A stretch of 64,000 nucleotides of DNA. Source: Clavulina sp. PMI_390. Its lineage: Eukaryota > Basidiomycota > Agaricomycetes > Cantharellales > Hydnaceae. Every line of letters begins with the position of its first letter. Positions within the stretch are counted from its first letter, which is position 1. A program made the translations under genes and the position numbers. The notes below the pieces were generated by a model that saw nothing but the letters and a program-made list of their open reading frames with translations, was not told the origin of the DNA and did not search any database. Shown here piece after piece: positions 1 through 10,905 of the stretch. The DNA is taken from assembly GCA_015039315.1 (NCBI GenBank), contig WIDE01000006.1, positions 3,871 to 67,870 of the forward strand. Direction: 5' to 3'.

Positions 1-672
1 CAGACCGTCGAGCGCACGGGCCACTACCTCATTCAGAACTATATCGGCACTGCGCTGATGATGCTCGGGTACGGGACGATGAGCATCTTGACTGCCAACT
101 CGACGATTGCGATGGGTGAGGGTCTGCAGATCATTGGTGCGATCGGACTTGGGATCCTGTATGTTGGGCCGAACTTTGCGATCTTGGCGCCCTTGGCTGT
201 GGAGGACAATGCACACGCACTTGCTTTGATGTCCTACATCCGCACATTCGGACAGTGAGTTTCTTTTCTTCATGTGCTGCCGATTCACCATAGCAAGATC
301 TAATGGCCACTTTATAGAACTTTCGGTGTCACGATTGGAACCACAGTGCTCCAAAACGGCCTGAAATCGCGCCTGCCCGAAGCCTTCCTCGAGCAATTCC
401 CCGACTCTACCTCAATATCATACGCCATCATCCCCCTAATCAACTCGCTCACGGAGCCCACACGGTCGCTCGTGCAACAGGCGTTTGCAGGAAGCATCCG
501 GAACATCTGGTTCTGGGTTGTGGGAATCGCTGGTATCGCGCTTGTGTCTGCGCTACCCATGCAACAGCTGACGCTGGCAACAACACTCGACGAGAACTGG
601 GGACTGGAGAAGCGCGAGGCCGCAAGTGACATCGAGTCTCGAGCAGTCACTCCTGTCGAGAAGACGGCATGA
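1..672 (+). CDS. MFS transporter, C-terminal part (5' end outside window)
   Basis: This is the C-terminal part of a major facilitator superfamily permease acting in a cell membrane. The reading frame is open from base 1 and continues across one intron at 255-317 (GTGAGT...TATAG), which keeps the frame (..RTFGQ / TFGVTIG..). Several hydrophobic segments are visible, including TALMMLGYGTMSILT, IIGAIGLGILYVGPNFAIL and IWFWVVGIAGIALVSA. A hydrophilic cytoplasmic tail ends at the stop at 670-672. The layout of the last helices and the polar loop before the final helix resemble fungal drug:H+ antiporter-like MFS proteins, but the substrate cannot be read from this fragment. The gene is convergent with eIF4A. 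Confidence 0.8.
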
Positions 673-1586
673 TTCACATGCTCTTTCTGCTTCCTTTTTA
701 TTCGATGCCTTTCGTTTTTAGATGCAATCTTCCGCCCACGATGGACTTCTTTATCATATTTACTTTTCCTCTTGTTACGGCTCTGAACGACCTGATGTGC
801 AAAACTACCCTGCGACTAGTACTTACTATTTCAATAATTCACGCCACCATTACCAATGAATCAATCGCGCTATGCATAATATTGGCTTGGGTTCTCGTTT
901 GTTTGCAACAACGTTCCTCATCACCTCTCAAGATTATCATTGGGTCGGCTCTCTTTCAGTTGAGGTTTGCTCATGCAAGGCTAATAAGCCTTGTATTCAC
1001 TTTGATCTGGTTCATTCTTTTCACGCTGTGGCATTACCACCATAGAAGTCCTATCAGAGTTTCGAAATCTATCACAAAGGTAATTCGCGGCTGGGACGTG
1101 AGGGGTAACGGAGTGTTGTACTGCAGACAGACGGACAGACAATGATGCTGAAAGCTATAAGAATGACTTGCAGGAGAGAGAAAAAGACATGACCGCATGA
1201 AAGCCGGCGAGGAGGACAAAGCCTATACAACGCGTGGAGGAGGAAGAAATATAGCCCAGTGGGCAACATCGTGATGGAAGATGGACGAACGCATAGGCAT
1301 GGAGAGGAGAGAAAAGGCAGAAGGACGAGATGACGGGTGCCACCTACGACGGCGCATGGATATGTTCGCGCGAAGCGCGCGACCAGATGATGAGCGAGTT
1401 TGGAGATGGGGCGCCATCCTCGAAAGGAGGCGCGAGGCGGCCGAAATCGGCGCAATCAAGAGATGAGCGAGACCAGAATTGAAAGATGATACGGGGTGGT
1501 TGGATGGAAAAAAAGATACGTTCCTGATATGGAACAGATTTTCAGAAAAGGGAGAGGGGAGAGCAGCCGGGGATTATGGTTGTGTC
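673..1586. other. intergenic, convergent 3' regions
   Basis: This is 0.9 kb between the 3' ends of the MFS and eIF4A genes. The open frames on both strands here are of low-complexity composition, without recognisable domains or splice-supported exons. It probably holds the two 3' UTRs. No tRNA or repeat was seen. Confidence 0.5.
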
Positions 1587-3263
1587 TTAGATGAGGTCGC
1601 TGTAAAAGCAATCCAGTTAGTAGGAGAGTATATCAAGTAAAATTCAAGTGAAATGTATACGTACGCCACATTCAAGGGCATCTCGTCAATCTGGGTGTTG
1701 TAGAATTGTTCAATATCACGAAGCATGCGGACGTCCTCAGTAGTGACGAAGTTGATGGCGACACCCTTCCGGCCGAATCGGCCACCACGACCGATACGGT
1801 GGATGTAGTTCTCTCGGTTGGAAGGGAGATCGTAGTTGATGACGAGCGAGACTTGCTGCACATCGATACCACGAGCGAGCAGGTCAGTGGTGATCAACAC
1901 ACGGGACGAGCCGGAACGGAACTCCTTCATCAGGACCTCACGGGCCTTCTGCTCCATGTCTCCATGCTATGGTGAGAAAAAATGGTAAAAGCCATCAGCT
2001 ACCAGGATCAAAGTAAACACAATTATGGGAGTACAACGAACCATGGCAGAAACGGTGAACTCGCGCTGGTGGAGCTTCTCTGTGAGCCAATCGACCTTTC
2101 TGCGAGTGTTGCAGAAGATGACGGCCTGAGTGATCGTCACAGTCTCGTAGAGATCACAGAGAGTATCGAGCTTCCACTCTTCCTTCTCGACGGCAATGTA
2201 GAACTGCTTGATACCTTCAAGGGTCAACTCGTCGCGTTTGACGAGAATCTTGACAGGGTCACGCATGAACTTCTTCGAGACTTCGAGCACATCAGCAGGC
2301 ATGGTAGCACTGAGGAGGACGACCTGGGTCTCAGCAGGAAGGAGCTGGAAGACTTCGTAGATCTGCTCCGTGAAACCACGGGAAAGCATCTCATCGGCCT
2401 CATCAAGGCAGAACATCTTGATGGTGTCCGTCTTCAACGCGCGGCGGTTGATCATGTCGTACACACGGCCGGGGGTACCGACGACAACATGAACACCCTC
2501 CTGAAGCTTGGCCATATCATCACGCACGTTGGTGCCGCCAATGCAGGCATGGCACTCAACGTTCATGTAGTCACCGAGAGCAATGACGACCTTTTGGATC
2601 TGCTGGGCGAGCTCACGGGTAGGCGCAAGGATGAGCGCCTGGGTGCCTTTGATGGACATATCGAGCTTTTGGAGAATAGAAATGGAGAAAGTTGCGGTCT
2701 TGCCAGTACCAGACTGGGCTTGCGCAATAACGTCGTGACCCTTGACGACGGGAACAATGGCGCGCTGCTGGATAGCAGAAGGGCGCTCGAAACTGTGGCC
2801 CGGAGAAATTTGGAGTGACACCGAATGATGGGATTTCCGTGGATTGCGGCGATTCCGATAGGAGCGCCCAAAGCATCGGAAAAAATGGAAGTGCGCGAAC
2901 AAGCGATCAGCGTGGCATCTTGGACTCGTAGAGTTTTAGAGAACGTACCCGTAAGCGTAGACACCACGGAGGAGTTCGGCCTTAAGATCCATATTGTCGA
3001 AGCTGTGTACAAGCAGCAGGAAAAAAGGAGCCAAAGGCCAAATGAGTAATCGACACGCGATCGAGAACGACCGGAATACTTACTTGTCGACAACTTGGTC
3101 CCAGTTGGACTCAATCTCACCCTCGGGGACGTCCTGAAGTGCTTCTTCGCTGTGAAATGGGCCCGATCGAGCGTCAGCGTCATGTCTCCAGATCTCGTCA
3201 CAGCAGCCAGGGCAACCAACCCCCAAAAATTGGGAATAATTTCAAAGACACGTACGCAGACAT
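1587..3263 (-). CDS. TIF1: ATP-dependent RNA helicase eIF4A (DEAD box)
   Basis: eIF4A is the DEAD-box helicase of the eIF4F cap-binding complex and unwinds 5' UTRs during translation initiation in the cytosol. I read six exons on the minus strand: 3256-3263, 3084-3149, 2949-3002, 2042-2792, 1665-1966 and 1587-1599. All have GT-AG borders and together make 1194 bases, that is 397 residues plus stop, the usual length of the family. Visible motifs are the Q-motif context [10 protein letters not shown], motif [17 protein letters not shown], motif II DEAD, motif [21 protein letters not shown] and motif [12 protein letters not shown]. It ends in PLNVADLI, as eIF4A typically does. The first coding exon is only 8 bases (ATG TCT GC). 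The frame and every motif look intact. Confidence 0.97.
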
Positions 3264-3763
3264 GATGTAGTAGTTTTAACTGATATTCCAAGTAGTCGAC
3301 TAGTTATCAGTCGACTGTTGGAACAGAAGAATTCGTGCAGAAAAAAAGTTGTGTGTAGAGTTGGTTGTTTGGTGTGGACCTGTTGCTTGATCGCGAGTCA
3401 AAAAAATATGTTCGATGCCCGCCGGGCACGTGACTTCGGAAGCGCCCTCTGACTCGCGCGTCGTACAGCATTCAGCGCCAGTGGGAACTAGCTGTGCCTC
3501 GTCCGAGTCATTGGAGATTGTACATGGGGTATGGATTTGGCTACATTTCGTTATATGACAGGAAAGACAGACAAAAACAACGAAGACTAAAACGGTAACA
3601 AAGCTATTACTTTGTGAGAAAGCCAAGGAGACCGAGGGGGGGGACAATCATGCGCTCCTCGAACCCACGGGCCTTCGCTCCGGGGTATATACAATGGTTC
3701 TTTTCGACCATCCAATAAATGTGCATATTTTGTGCTTATATGGGAATTGTAGAATAGCGCCTC
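3264..3763. other. intergenic between eIF4A start and F-box gene end
   Basis: About 500 bases hold the eIF4A promoter and 5' UTR and the 3' UTR of the next minus-strand gene. A G run lies near 3638-3644. No further gene was recognised. Confidence 0.45.
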
Positions 3764-6700
3764 CTACGATAACAATATGCGCGTTGCCTGCCAATCAAAT
3801 CCAGAGCTTCAGTAATGAATAACAACGAACAGGAAGAAAGAAGAGAGAGCTACTCACATCTACCATGAACTGGGCCGTGTTGATACAGTCTCGGACACCA
3901 GAAATAACACCAACTATGAAAACCGCCCCCAGATGGTTAGCAACCGCCGGGTCCAAGCCGCCTATGCGTCAAGCCAAGTAAGACTCACCAGTCATATTAA
4001 CCACTCCATATTCCGCCAACCAAACTAACACGCGCTGTATCGCCTCCCGGGTCGACATATCACTGGGCCCCTTCGAGCGCATCGTAATAGCCATCAGCGC
4101 AGACGCAGCGGTGTACCCGTCCATCAACGGCCTCACAAAAGGCACAGGGACCATCATGCCCCGGCTCCTACCCACTCCGGTACTGCGAGAGGATGCGCGA
4201 TCGCTTCCTCCTCCGTGCGAGCGGCTCAATGCCGCGCGGATCACACAAAAGTTCAGCTCGTTCTGCAAATCCACATGCTCAACCTTGCCGGGGCCGTTAG
4301 GAAGCATCGTCCCAGAAAGCATTGACGGGCCCATAGCATAGATGGGAGTGAGCAGGAACCCGTCACGATCGAGCAGTCGTACCCCGCGCTCGGCGCACCG
4401 AGCAGCCCATGCTCCCCAGAAGTTCATCTCGACGCGACTCTCTTGCGGAATACACCAGCAGTTGGTAGCACATGCTGTGGTGGTAGTGCCATGATGGAGC
4501 GATGCCAGCGACGACCGCCCTCCGGCGCCCGTACCCGCAGATGCCCCAGTGGCGCGCGCCCGTACAGCCGAGGCATTACTGAACATACTCTCTTGCGAAT
4601 CGAGAAGCTGGATGCTCTGCAGGTTCGGGAAGCGCGGCAGCGAACCAAACGTGCTGCGGAGAATGTCCTCCTCGCTCTGGTCCAGGTTCTGAGCACCACC
4701 TGCGCCGCGAGCTTCACCAAACATAGCACGGTCTGCCTCAGCAAGGATACTGTCGATTGCCTGCTTTCTCCTATCCCGCCTGCCGTTCCTCACGAATGGT
4801 GGCACGTAGGGCTCGCCCTCGCCGACAATAGGGGTCCCGCTCAGCATAGTACGAAGGTGCCGATCGATCGTGCAGTGCCGGTTAGTCATAGGGGCATTAG
4901 AGTTGGAGGAGCCTTGGCTGATGAGTGCTCCCGACAAGAAAGCATCAATAAGCGTGCTAGGGAATGGGTGTTGTTGGGAGGAAGTGGCGACAGCAGAGAG
5001 AGACGATGAGGAGGACAGAGTCGAGAGCAGGGAGCTGAGCGAGGGCGAAGCAGACGGCGAGTGGTGTGCAGAGGAGGAGGGCATCTGTGGGCGATATGGA
5101 GGCTCGCCCATATCCCGATCACGCGCCGCGTCGCTCGCACTCGAGAGCATGTATACTCTCCTACAGCAAGGGCATGCCCTGTTCGCGAGGCTGGCGCTGT
5201 AGCCGTGTGCATGGGGTGTCGCATCGCGCAACCCGATCCGACGAAGTTTGTCGTGGGCCGGGATAGCGAATGGACTAGGGAAAGTCCGTCGCTGACCCTG
5301 GGGAATCCCTTCGCCACCGCCAGGCGCATTGGGGTTGACTTGACCTGGTGGCGCCGCGGGTCCCATGTTGGAGTGCGGCGATGGCCACCTCACAGACAGC
5401 GAGAGCTCTTCCACATTAGGGCAACGCGCAAGGATCGTCGGAATGTCAAACATCCCGGCGTTCACATCTGCCGCACCACCCACAACTTCGCCCATCATTG
5501 CCGCCATCTCGGGATTCATGGGGATGCCGCCAAATTGGCCGACAGGTGGTGGGCCTGGAGTGCGGAATGGGTCCACATCGCCGGGGGTGAGGCGAAGATC
5601 GAGGCTGGTGAGTTGTGACCCATAGGCGCGCAAAAAGGTGTGCAGGCATGTCATTGGCTCGACGCCCATCCATACTCCTGTCGAACCAGGACTGCGGATG
5701 GTCAGGTGCGTGAGCGAAGGCAGCCCACTTCTAGTCAGTGGGGTGCCTGCGATTGAAGTAGATGTTGCAGTCGTAAGAGTAGACCAGTGAAGATGGGACT
5801 TGGAGCTGAGGTACATGTCTAATGAAGCAAGGTTTGCCCAATTGAGCAAGGGAGTATCGCGAAGTCGAGGGATGATTGGCAGCGCCGCCGAGGTAGGGCA
5901 TTTTGTGAGAGTGTGGAGGGAAAGCAGGGCAGGTGGGAGCTGCTGCATGAAGGGGGTCGAACGAAGGGTGCCTTGGACGGTGCTGAATATCCAATCGGGG
6001 TCGGCGATCGCATTACAGCGGAGACTCCGCATTGACTGAATGACAGGAGCATGCTCAGGATCAAGGAAATCGCTCATTGAGAGACTTCCATAGTTCCATT
6101 CAAGTGAACGGACATGGCTGATGTTTGACGGGGACCCTTCTCCGTCTAATGATGATGACAGGGGTGATTCGGAGCGTCCTCGAAGCTTCGACTCCGTGTC
6201 TATCTCTGACTCATCCTGCTGCTCTACCACAGGGGCTCGCGCGGCCGCAGTGATTGCGGGAAGCACAGAGCGCGGCTCAGCGTCAAATGCATAAGGGGCG
6301 GCATCGAGGAACACCTCGAGTCTCGAACAGCACCGAAGCAATCTCCGGACGAGATTTGTCGTGGAGTCATTCTCGGGCTCGAGAGACCGCCCTTTGAGAG
6401 CTTCATTTGCCAAGTTGGCTGCGACAACACGTCGATCGTCGTGGTCGGGCCCGGTGATCAGGAGTTTGATGTGCGTGACATGCCAGCCCAGCCCATGGGA
6501 ATCCGTAGCTGTCTTTGGGCGGCTGTTCTCGAAGAGCCGTACAAGCGCGCAGAGCTGGGATTTCCGTCGGATCACGATATGTGAATAGACCAGTTCCCAG
6601 CTAAGTTTCCGCCAATCTTTGCAAACGAGTGAGATTGCCTTCTTGGTGCCTTTGGGCCGGGCATCGGTTTGTTGTAATGATTGTCGGCGTTTATTGAACA

Positions 6701-7095
6701 ATTGAGGTCATCAGCGTTATGAGGGAGGGAAGAGAGAGTGTAGTATTTGTGGATGAATCCCCGAAGCCAATGTTAATGAGAGGATGACGTGGGAGGTATG
6801 AGACAGAGATAAGGTTAGCATTCAGTGGGAGATTTCATATGGCACAACTTGGAAAGTCGGAACAGCCAGGGGACAGAGAGAACTCACGCAAGGAGAAAGC
6901 ATAGTCATCCAGACAAGATTGGATAGATCGGGGGGCCTCGTCAAACGCAGTGATGATGGATCCGCTGGGAGAGTCCCATTTGGCATCAAAAAAGTTGGTC
7001 AAGACTGTCGCCTCCTGAAATATTTTTGCCCAGATTTCGTGAGGAATTGGCTGGCGTTGCAGGCTTGCTGCGTGTTGGAGGGGTCTTGCTGTCAT
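3764..7095 (-). CDS. large F-box-like protein (about 0.95-1.0 thousand residues)
   Basis: The predicted product is an F-box-like protein, presumably a substrate receptor of an SCF ubiquitin ligase; the substrate is unknown. Exon 1 (6888-7095) starts MTARPLQH and carries the F-box half PIPHEIWAKIFQEAT. A 238-base intron (6650-6887, GTGAGT...AAAG) joins it to RTKKAISLVCKDWRKLSWEL, the second F-box half. The long body has LRR-like stretches (LTHLTIRSP, LTSLDLRLTPGD, VEELSLSVRWPSP, LRRIGLRDATPH), a CPCC motif and a serine-rich stretch. The frame runs to an intron donor near 3985. A further exon follows, ending in QFMVD at about 3860. The last few residues and the stop (here 3764-3766, after a short terminal exon) are uncertain. 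It resembles the plus-strand gene at 16045, so the two are probably old paralogues. Confidence 0.75.
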
Positions 7096-8349
7096 TATGT
7101 GTAGAGTACGATACGAGAGACACCAAAGTTGCTGTAAGACACGAGTCGTCTATGAAAGCCGTCGATGGGCGGCGCGCCCAAAGAGAGGAGAGACAATGTT
7201 GCGTGTGGTGGTGGAAGACAGGAAGAGGATAAGGATAGGTACGGAACGATTGGTTTCTAAGGGGCCTTTAGGGGGGGCGATGAAAAAAAAATGACAACAG
7301 TAGCCGGGCAGCGGGAAAGTCAGCTGAGTTTGTGGATCTCGGTGGTATAGGGGGACGCGCTGAGATCGAGCGCCAACGCCGACACCCACCTAATTAAGGC
7401 AGGCTCCGGGGGTTGCTGCACGAAAAGGAAGGAGAAGAGGGTCGATAGGAAGAAGGATAGATGCGTGATATAAGTAAGGACCGGATGGCGATCGAATCAC
7501 GGGCCAGTTGCCGCTACTCGATGTGAGCCATACTGGTACATAGGACTCCGGCTTTGCACCCTCTTCTTCGCCCAATGCCGACCGATGCAAGCCTCCCTCT
7601 GAATCGTCATAATGAAGCGCAATCGAATAAACCCTCCAGTACCAGTGGAGCTGGATTGGCCTGTGGCTTTGCTGGACACGCGAGCCAAAATCGTAAAAAC
7701 AGGCTTTGCGTGGCAATTCAGTAAGTCCCCACAGTCCCTTATGGCGCTTAGATCCTGAAGGAGATGCACTACACATTTCAACCGCACGTCATCCCAACCA
7801 CGGCAGTGAAGCAACTCGTCTAATTGCTTCCGCTCTTTTTGAGATTTCTTTCGGATATCTAGATATTATATACATTATTATCTGCAACACTCTGACCCAG
7901 ATCCGGTGATCAATGGTCCGATGCGGTCGTCCTCACGCCATGCCCGCTCAGGTAGTGCGCCTGACACTGACATCCCCTCTTCGGCGCTACAGCCGTAGCA
8001 AGCACGCTGCCGGCCCGCCGCCCATCATCATCAGCATGTTCCTCCAGAAAAGTTCTCCCACAAGTCTATCTGCCGCCCGGGAACACCCAACACTTGATGG
8101 GTTCAGGTTCCCAAGAACTTGACGAAGCAGCTACTCGTCCCTTGTCGAGCGAGGTTGTCAGTGTCGCATCCAAATGGAGATGAAGTACACATGACAAGGA
8201 GGGGTTCTGCAAAGCACCCCTGGTTCAGGCAAAAGATGATCCTTGGCTGTAAAAATGATGATCAGCGGCCACGGGACGGATCCGCAGGCGTTTGTGTTGT
8301 GGAGTAGAGCCGTTTGGTGCCTCGGTCACGAGGGCTCGGAGCGGTGGTG
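7096..8349. other. intergenic 1.25 kb, no gene recognised
   Basis: The stretch holds the promoter side of the F-box gene starting at 7095 and the approach to the tandem F-box block. Several open frames of 60-130 codons are present on both strands, but none has a domain, signal peptide or splice-supported continuation. An A run (7280-7290) and a preceding G run are the only simple sequence seen. The segment at about 8215-8349 weakly resembles sequences near 10715-10850 and 13180-13310. Confidence 0.4.
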
Positions 8350-8739
8350 GTTCAATACTCCAGGCGGCAAATGATCTACCCCCCGACACAAGCTGCTCGT
8401 ATGAACTCATGGGCGACCAGGAATGACGCACTTCCCTTGTCATTTAGGATTATAATTCCTCGAGCGCGCCAGAGATACCAAGATGGGGCTCAAGGTACTG
8501 TTGACTCGCGACCCTCTTGAACAGAGAAAGTACTATTATCATCTGGACGCCGGAAAATCTGGAGATCTGCCCTACAGATTTTGTGAGATGGGAGAGGGAG
8601 CAGTAAAATCTCAGAGCGTGATCAATTGGGAACGATGTGGAGGGACGAATCGGACGACAGCGGAACGCGGCAAATAAATCAACTTCGAGTGGTCACGAAC
8701 ACAACTAGTGTACAACGGCGAATTTCGACACGTCAAAAG

Positions 8740-8834
8740 GAGTGATTAATGAGAGCCGGATCGACCTTGGAGACTCGTGAACGGATGTGGGGGGAAAGTA
8801 CGGGACAGACTGGGAGATGCGTCCGCCCACTGGC
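8740..8834 (-). pseudogene. decayed 3' tail of the first tandem F-box gene
   Basis: Downstream of the stop of the gene at 8835, the minus strand still encodes SVHESPRSIRLSLI. This corresponds to LHTRVSKVAKALVDYF, the end of the paralogue at 11247. An early stop plus frame change therefore removed about two dozen C-terminal residues from copy 1. Confidence 0.6.
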
Positions 8835-10181
8835 TCACATGACACGAATCTCCAAATGAGGTCGCTGGAAACGCAACTCCTCATACAAGATGGGCCGTGG
8901 TCCAGTGCAGTTGGCGACAATGAGGCTCTCGAGTCTCGGAAAACATCCGCACTGCATCTTGATCAAATCTGGAATTGCGTCCGCTGAGCGTGGTGGTTCG
9001 CGATAAGCGAGGTTCTGGCCGTCTGGTCCAGAGGACGAGTCACGGCTCGCATCGAGCAGCGCGAATAGGAGGATTTGACCTTCGCAACTATCCAGTCTGA
9101 ACGTGGTGACATGTGGAAGTGAGTTGAAAGTAGCGACAACGGTGCTGATGTCGTGCAGGCAAAATGCACATGCATGCAGCGTGAAACTTGTCAACGAGAG
9201 CGGGGCTCGCCAGCCCTTGGGGAACGGAAAGTCTGCAGATTTAGTTTCTCGGAAGTAATTCCAATTGTGGGGCTTGATGAAGGATAGTGTAAGGTGAGAC
9301 AGTGAAGGTGTGTTGACTGTGATGAGTGGATAAGGGTTTGAAATGGTCATGTTTGAGAGATATGGTAGGTCAATGGCAGAGATACTGGGCGGAGATGTTT
9401 TGTCATCGCTGCCACTATATTCCGTGAAGGTAAGGTCCAGTTCACGAATCGATGGGTACCTTGCAAGGGTTTGGCTAGCCATCCAGCCTACAGACGTGGG
9501 ACATGCGAAACGCAGTGAGTGGATGGTAGGGCAGGTGATGGGAGGGAAGACAAAGCGTTTGGTGCCCTCGAAGCAGAGTGTTTTCAGTGGAACAGAGGGC
9601 CAAGGGATATCCTCCACCTCCATGTCCGCCTCACATCCTAGAGCATGACTATTTCTTTCGTCGACGAAACTGAAAGCGGTGAGTTCTGGGAGCTCAACGG
9701 ATTTTATGGTGCTCCAGAACCACTCGGTTGGACAATCATCAAGTTTGATGCTGATGTGCGAGCACCGATGAAGGTGAGGACTAATGAGGTCCCACAGCTT
9801 GAGCCAGCGGTCGAAACCGCCGCCCTCCTGTCGCCCAATATTGACATTGAGGGGAGCGAGATTCGACCTTTCGAGAAACGCTTGAATACGACCATGGGTT
9901 CGTCCCCACACGTCGTCGTTTTCAAGATCGAGGAACTCGAGAACGGAGACGTGAGTCCACATGCTTGCTGCTGCAAGCATCACATTTCTCCAAAGAGAGG
10001 AGACCGATGTGAGCGTTTTGAGACCGGAGAGTCTCTTGTTGGGGTCATTGCGATCATCTTCAATGGTGTTCTCGAAAACGAGGAGCAGAAGTTCGTCTGG
10101 TAAGGTAGCGAGAGGTGAAGGGCGGGAGAGGAGAGATTTCTGCCGTTGCAAACAGTTGGTCAAAAAGTTTGCTTCGGCCAT
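8835..10181 (-). CDS. F-box protein, tandem copy 1 (448 aa, C-terminus shortened)
   Basis: This is an intronless F-box/LRR-type protein, presumably an SCF substrate receptor. The F-box lies at residues 24-70 (ATLPDELLLLVFENT...TSVSSLWRNVMLAAASMW). It is followed by leucine-rich-like segments such as PELTAFSFVD, PLKTLCFEG, YPSIRELDLTF, LPYLSNMTI and LSHLTLSF, with the endings LESLIVANC and YEELRFQRPHLE. It is highly similar along its length to the gene at 11247-12662. It stops at EIRVM, whereas the sister gene continues for about 26 residues more. The missing tail survives out of frame just downstream. The F-box and repeats are intact, so it may still function. Confidence 0.8.
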   Translation of the reverse strand: MAEANFLTNCLQRQKSLLSRPSPLATLPDELLLLVFENTIEDDRNDPNKRLSGLKTLTSVSSLWRNVMLAAASMWTHVSVLEFLDLENDDVWGRTHGRIQAFLERSNLAPLNVNIGRQEGGGFDRWLKLWDLISPHLHRCSHISIKLDDCPTEWFWSTIKSVELPELTAFSFVDERNSHALGCEADMEVEDIPWPSVPLKTLCFEGTKRFVFPPITCPTIHSLRFACPTSVGWMASQTLARYPSIRELDLTFTEYSGSDDKTSPPSISAIDLPYLSNMTISNPYPLITVNTPSLSHLTLSFIKPHNWNYFRETKSADFPFPKGWRAPLSLTSFTLHACAFCLHDISTVVATFNSLPHVTTFRLDSCEGQILLFALLDASRDSSSGPDGQNLAYREPPRSADAIPDLIKMQCGCFPRLESLIVANCTGPRPILYEELRFQRPHLEIRVM

Positions 10182-10905
10182 CTCGTAATAAGTCTAGAGA
10201 GGGGCTGGCGTATACTCTGTAGTGGTGGAAGGTAAAGTTGAGTCAATGAGTGGCAATGACTCCCAGGCTATAACTGCTAGTTCAACACTGCCTCAAGCTT
10301 GTCACAGCTTTCGCGAAACTCCCAAGAATGGACGCTAAACCAAGCTATCAAATGGGGAGGGTGATGTTTCGGACAGGATTTGATGGTCGAAAGGTACAGT
10401 GATGAGGGTTATAGCCCTTTCCTTCAGTGGCCCAAGCACAGCAGATTTGTGTCACAAACTCCGAACGCGGCGTGACTTCGCCGCGAGAGGGCGCCAAGCG
10501 TGGGCGGCTCGGAACGGACTTGCTTTTGAGACTTGGTAGCTTTGGATCCATCGTATCTGGATTACTACCGGAAACGCATGTCGTATGTGGAATCTGGCCC
10601 AGTAGCGTAGAAACCTGTAAGAATGTGATGCAGAGCGCTGCGAAGGAGCGTGGGAATGCAGGCCAGAGCATTCATCACTGATGTCAAAAAAGCAAGCCGA
10701 ATCCGTGGAGCAAACAGTGGAGACATCTGATCTTGGACCCCAATGAGATTCGTCACGCGGAAACCCGGCGCCGTAGTTGTGGAACAACCTCAAGTTCACG
10801 ACACAAGGAATCAAGGCCTGACACATCAGCGAATACCTACACAGTGGCGTTTCATTTCCCAAAGCGGAAAATGATTGACTTTTGATACAAGGTGCTAGGA
10901 TTACT

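Larger units (their letters stand above)
8350..10905. repeat. tandem duplication, unit 1 (F-box gene plus flanks)
   Basis: This is the first of two diverged direct repeats. Shared landmarks with unit 2 include the segment at about 8395-8680 (matches about 10910-11140), the whole F-box gene, and the upstream flank at about 10390-10850 (matches about 12840-13300; for example both contain CCAAGCACAGCAG and CAAACTCCGA). The copies differ by many substitutions and small indels, so the event is not recent. Borders are accurate to perhaps 50 bases. Confidence 0.75.

Noticed and set aside
312..677. Minus-strand frame of 121 codons over the MFS exon
   Set aside because: It is a shadow of the MFS coding strand, with no domain or splice support.
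1982..2818. Long plus-strand open frame of 278 codons opposite eIF4A
   Set aside because: It is the antisense of highly conserved DEAD-box codons; the minus strand gives a perfect eIF4A, and the plus frame has no domain.
4443..5009. Plus-strand frames of 180-190 codons inside the F-box gene at 3764-7095
   Set aside because: They are antisense of a GC-rich coding exon; the minus strand has the F-box and LRR-like repeats.
7390..7814. Minus-strand frames of 105-128 codons in the intergenic region
   Set aside because: They overlap each other in different frames, lack recognisable motifs and have no splice-consistent extension.
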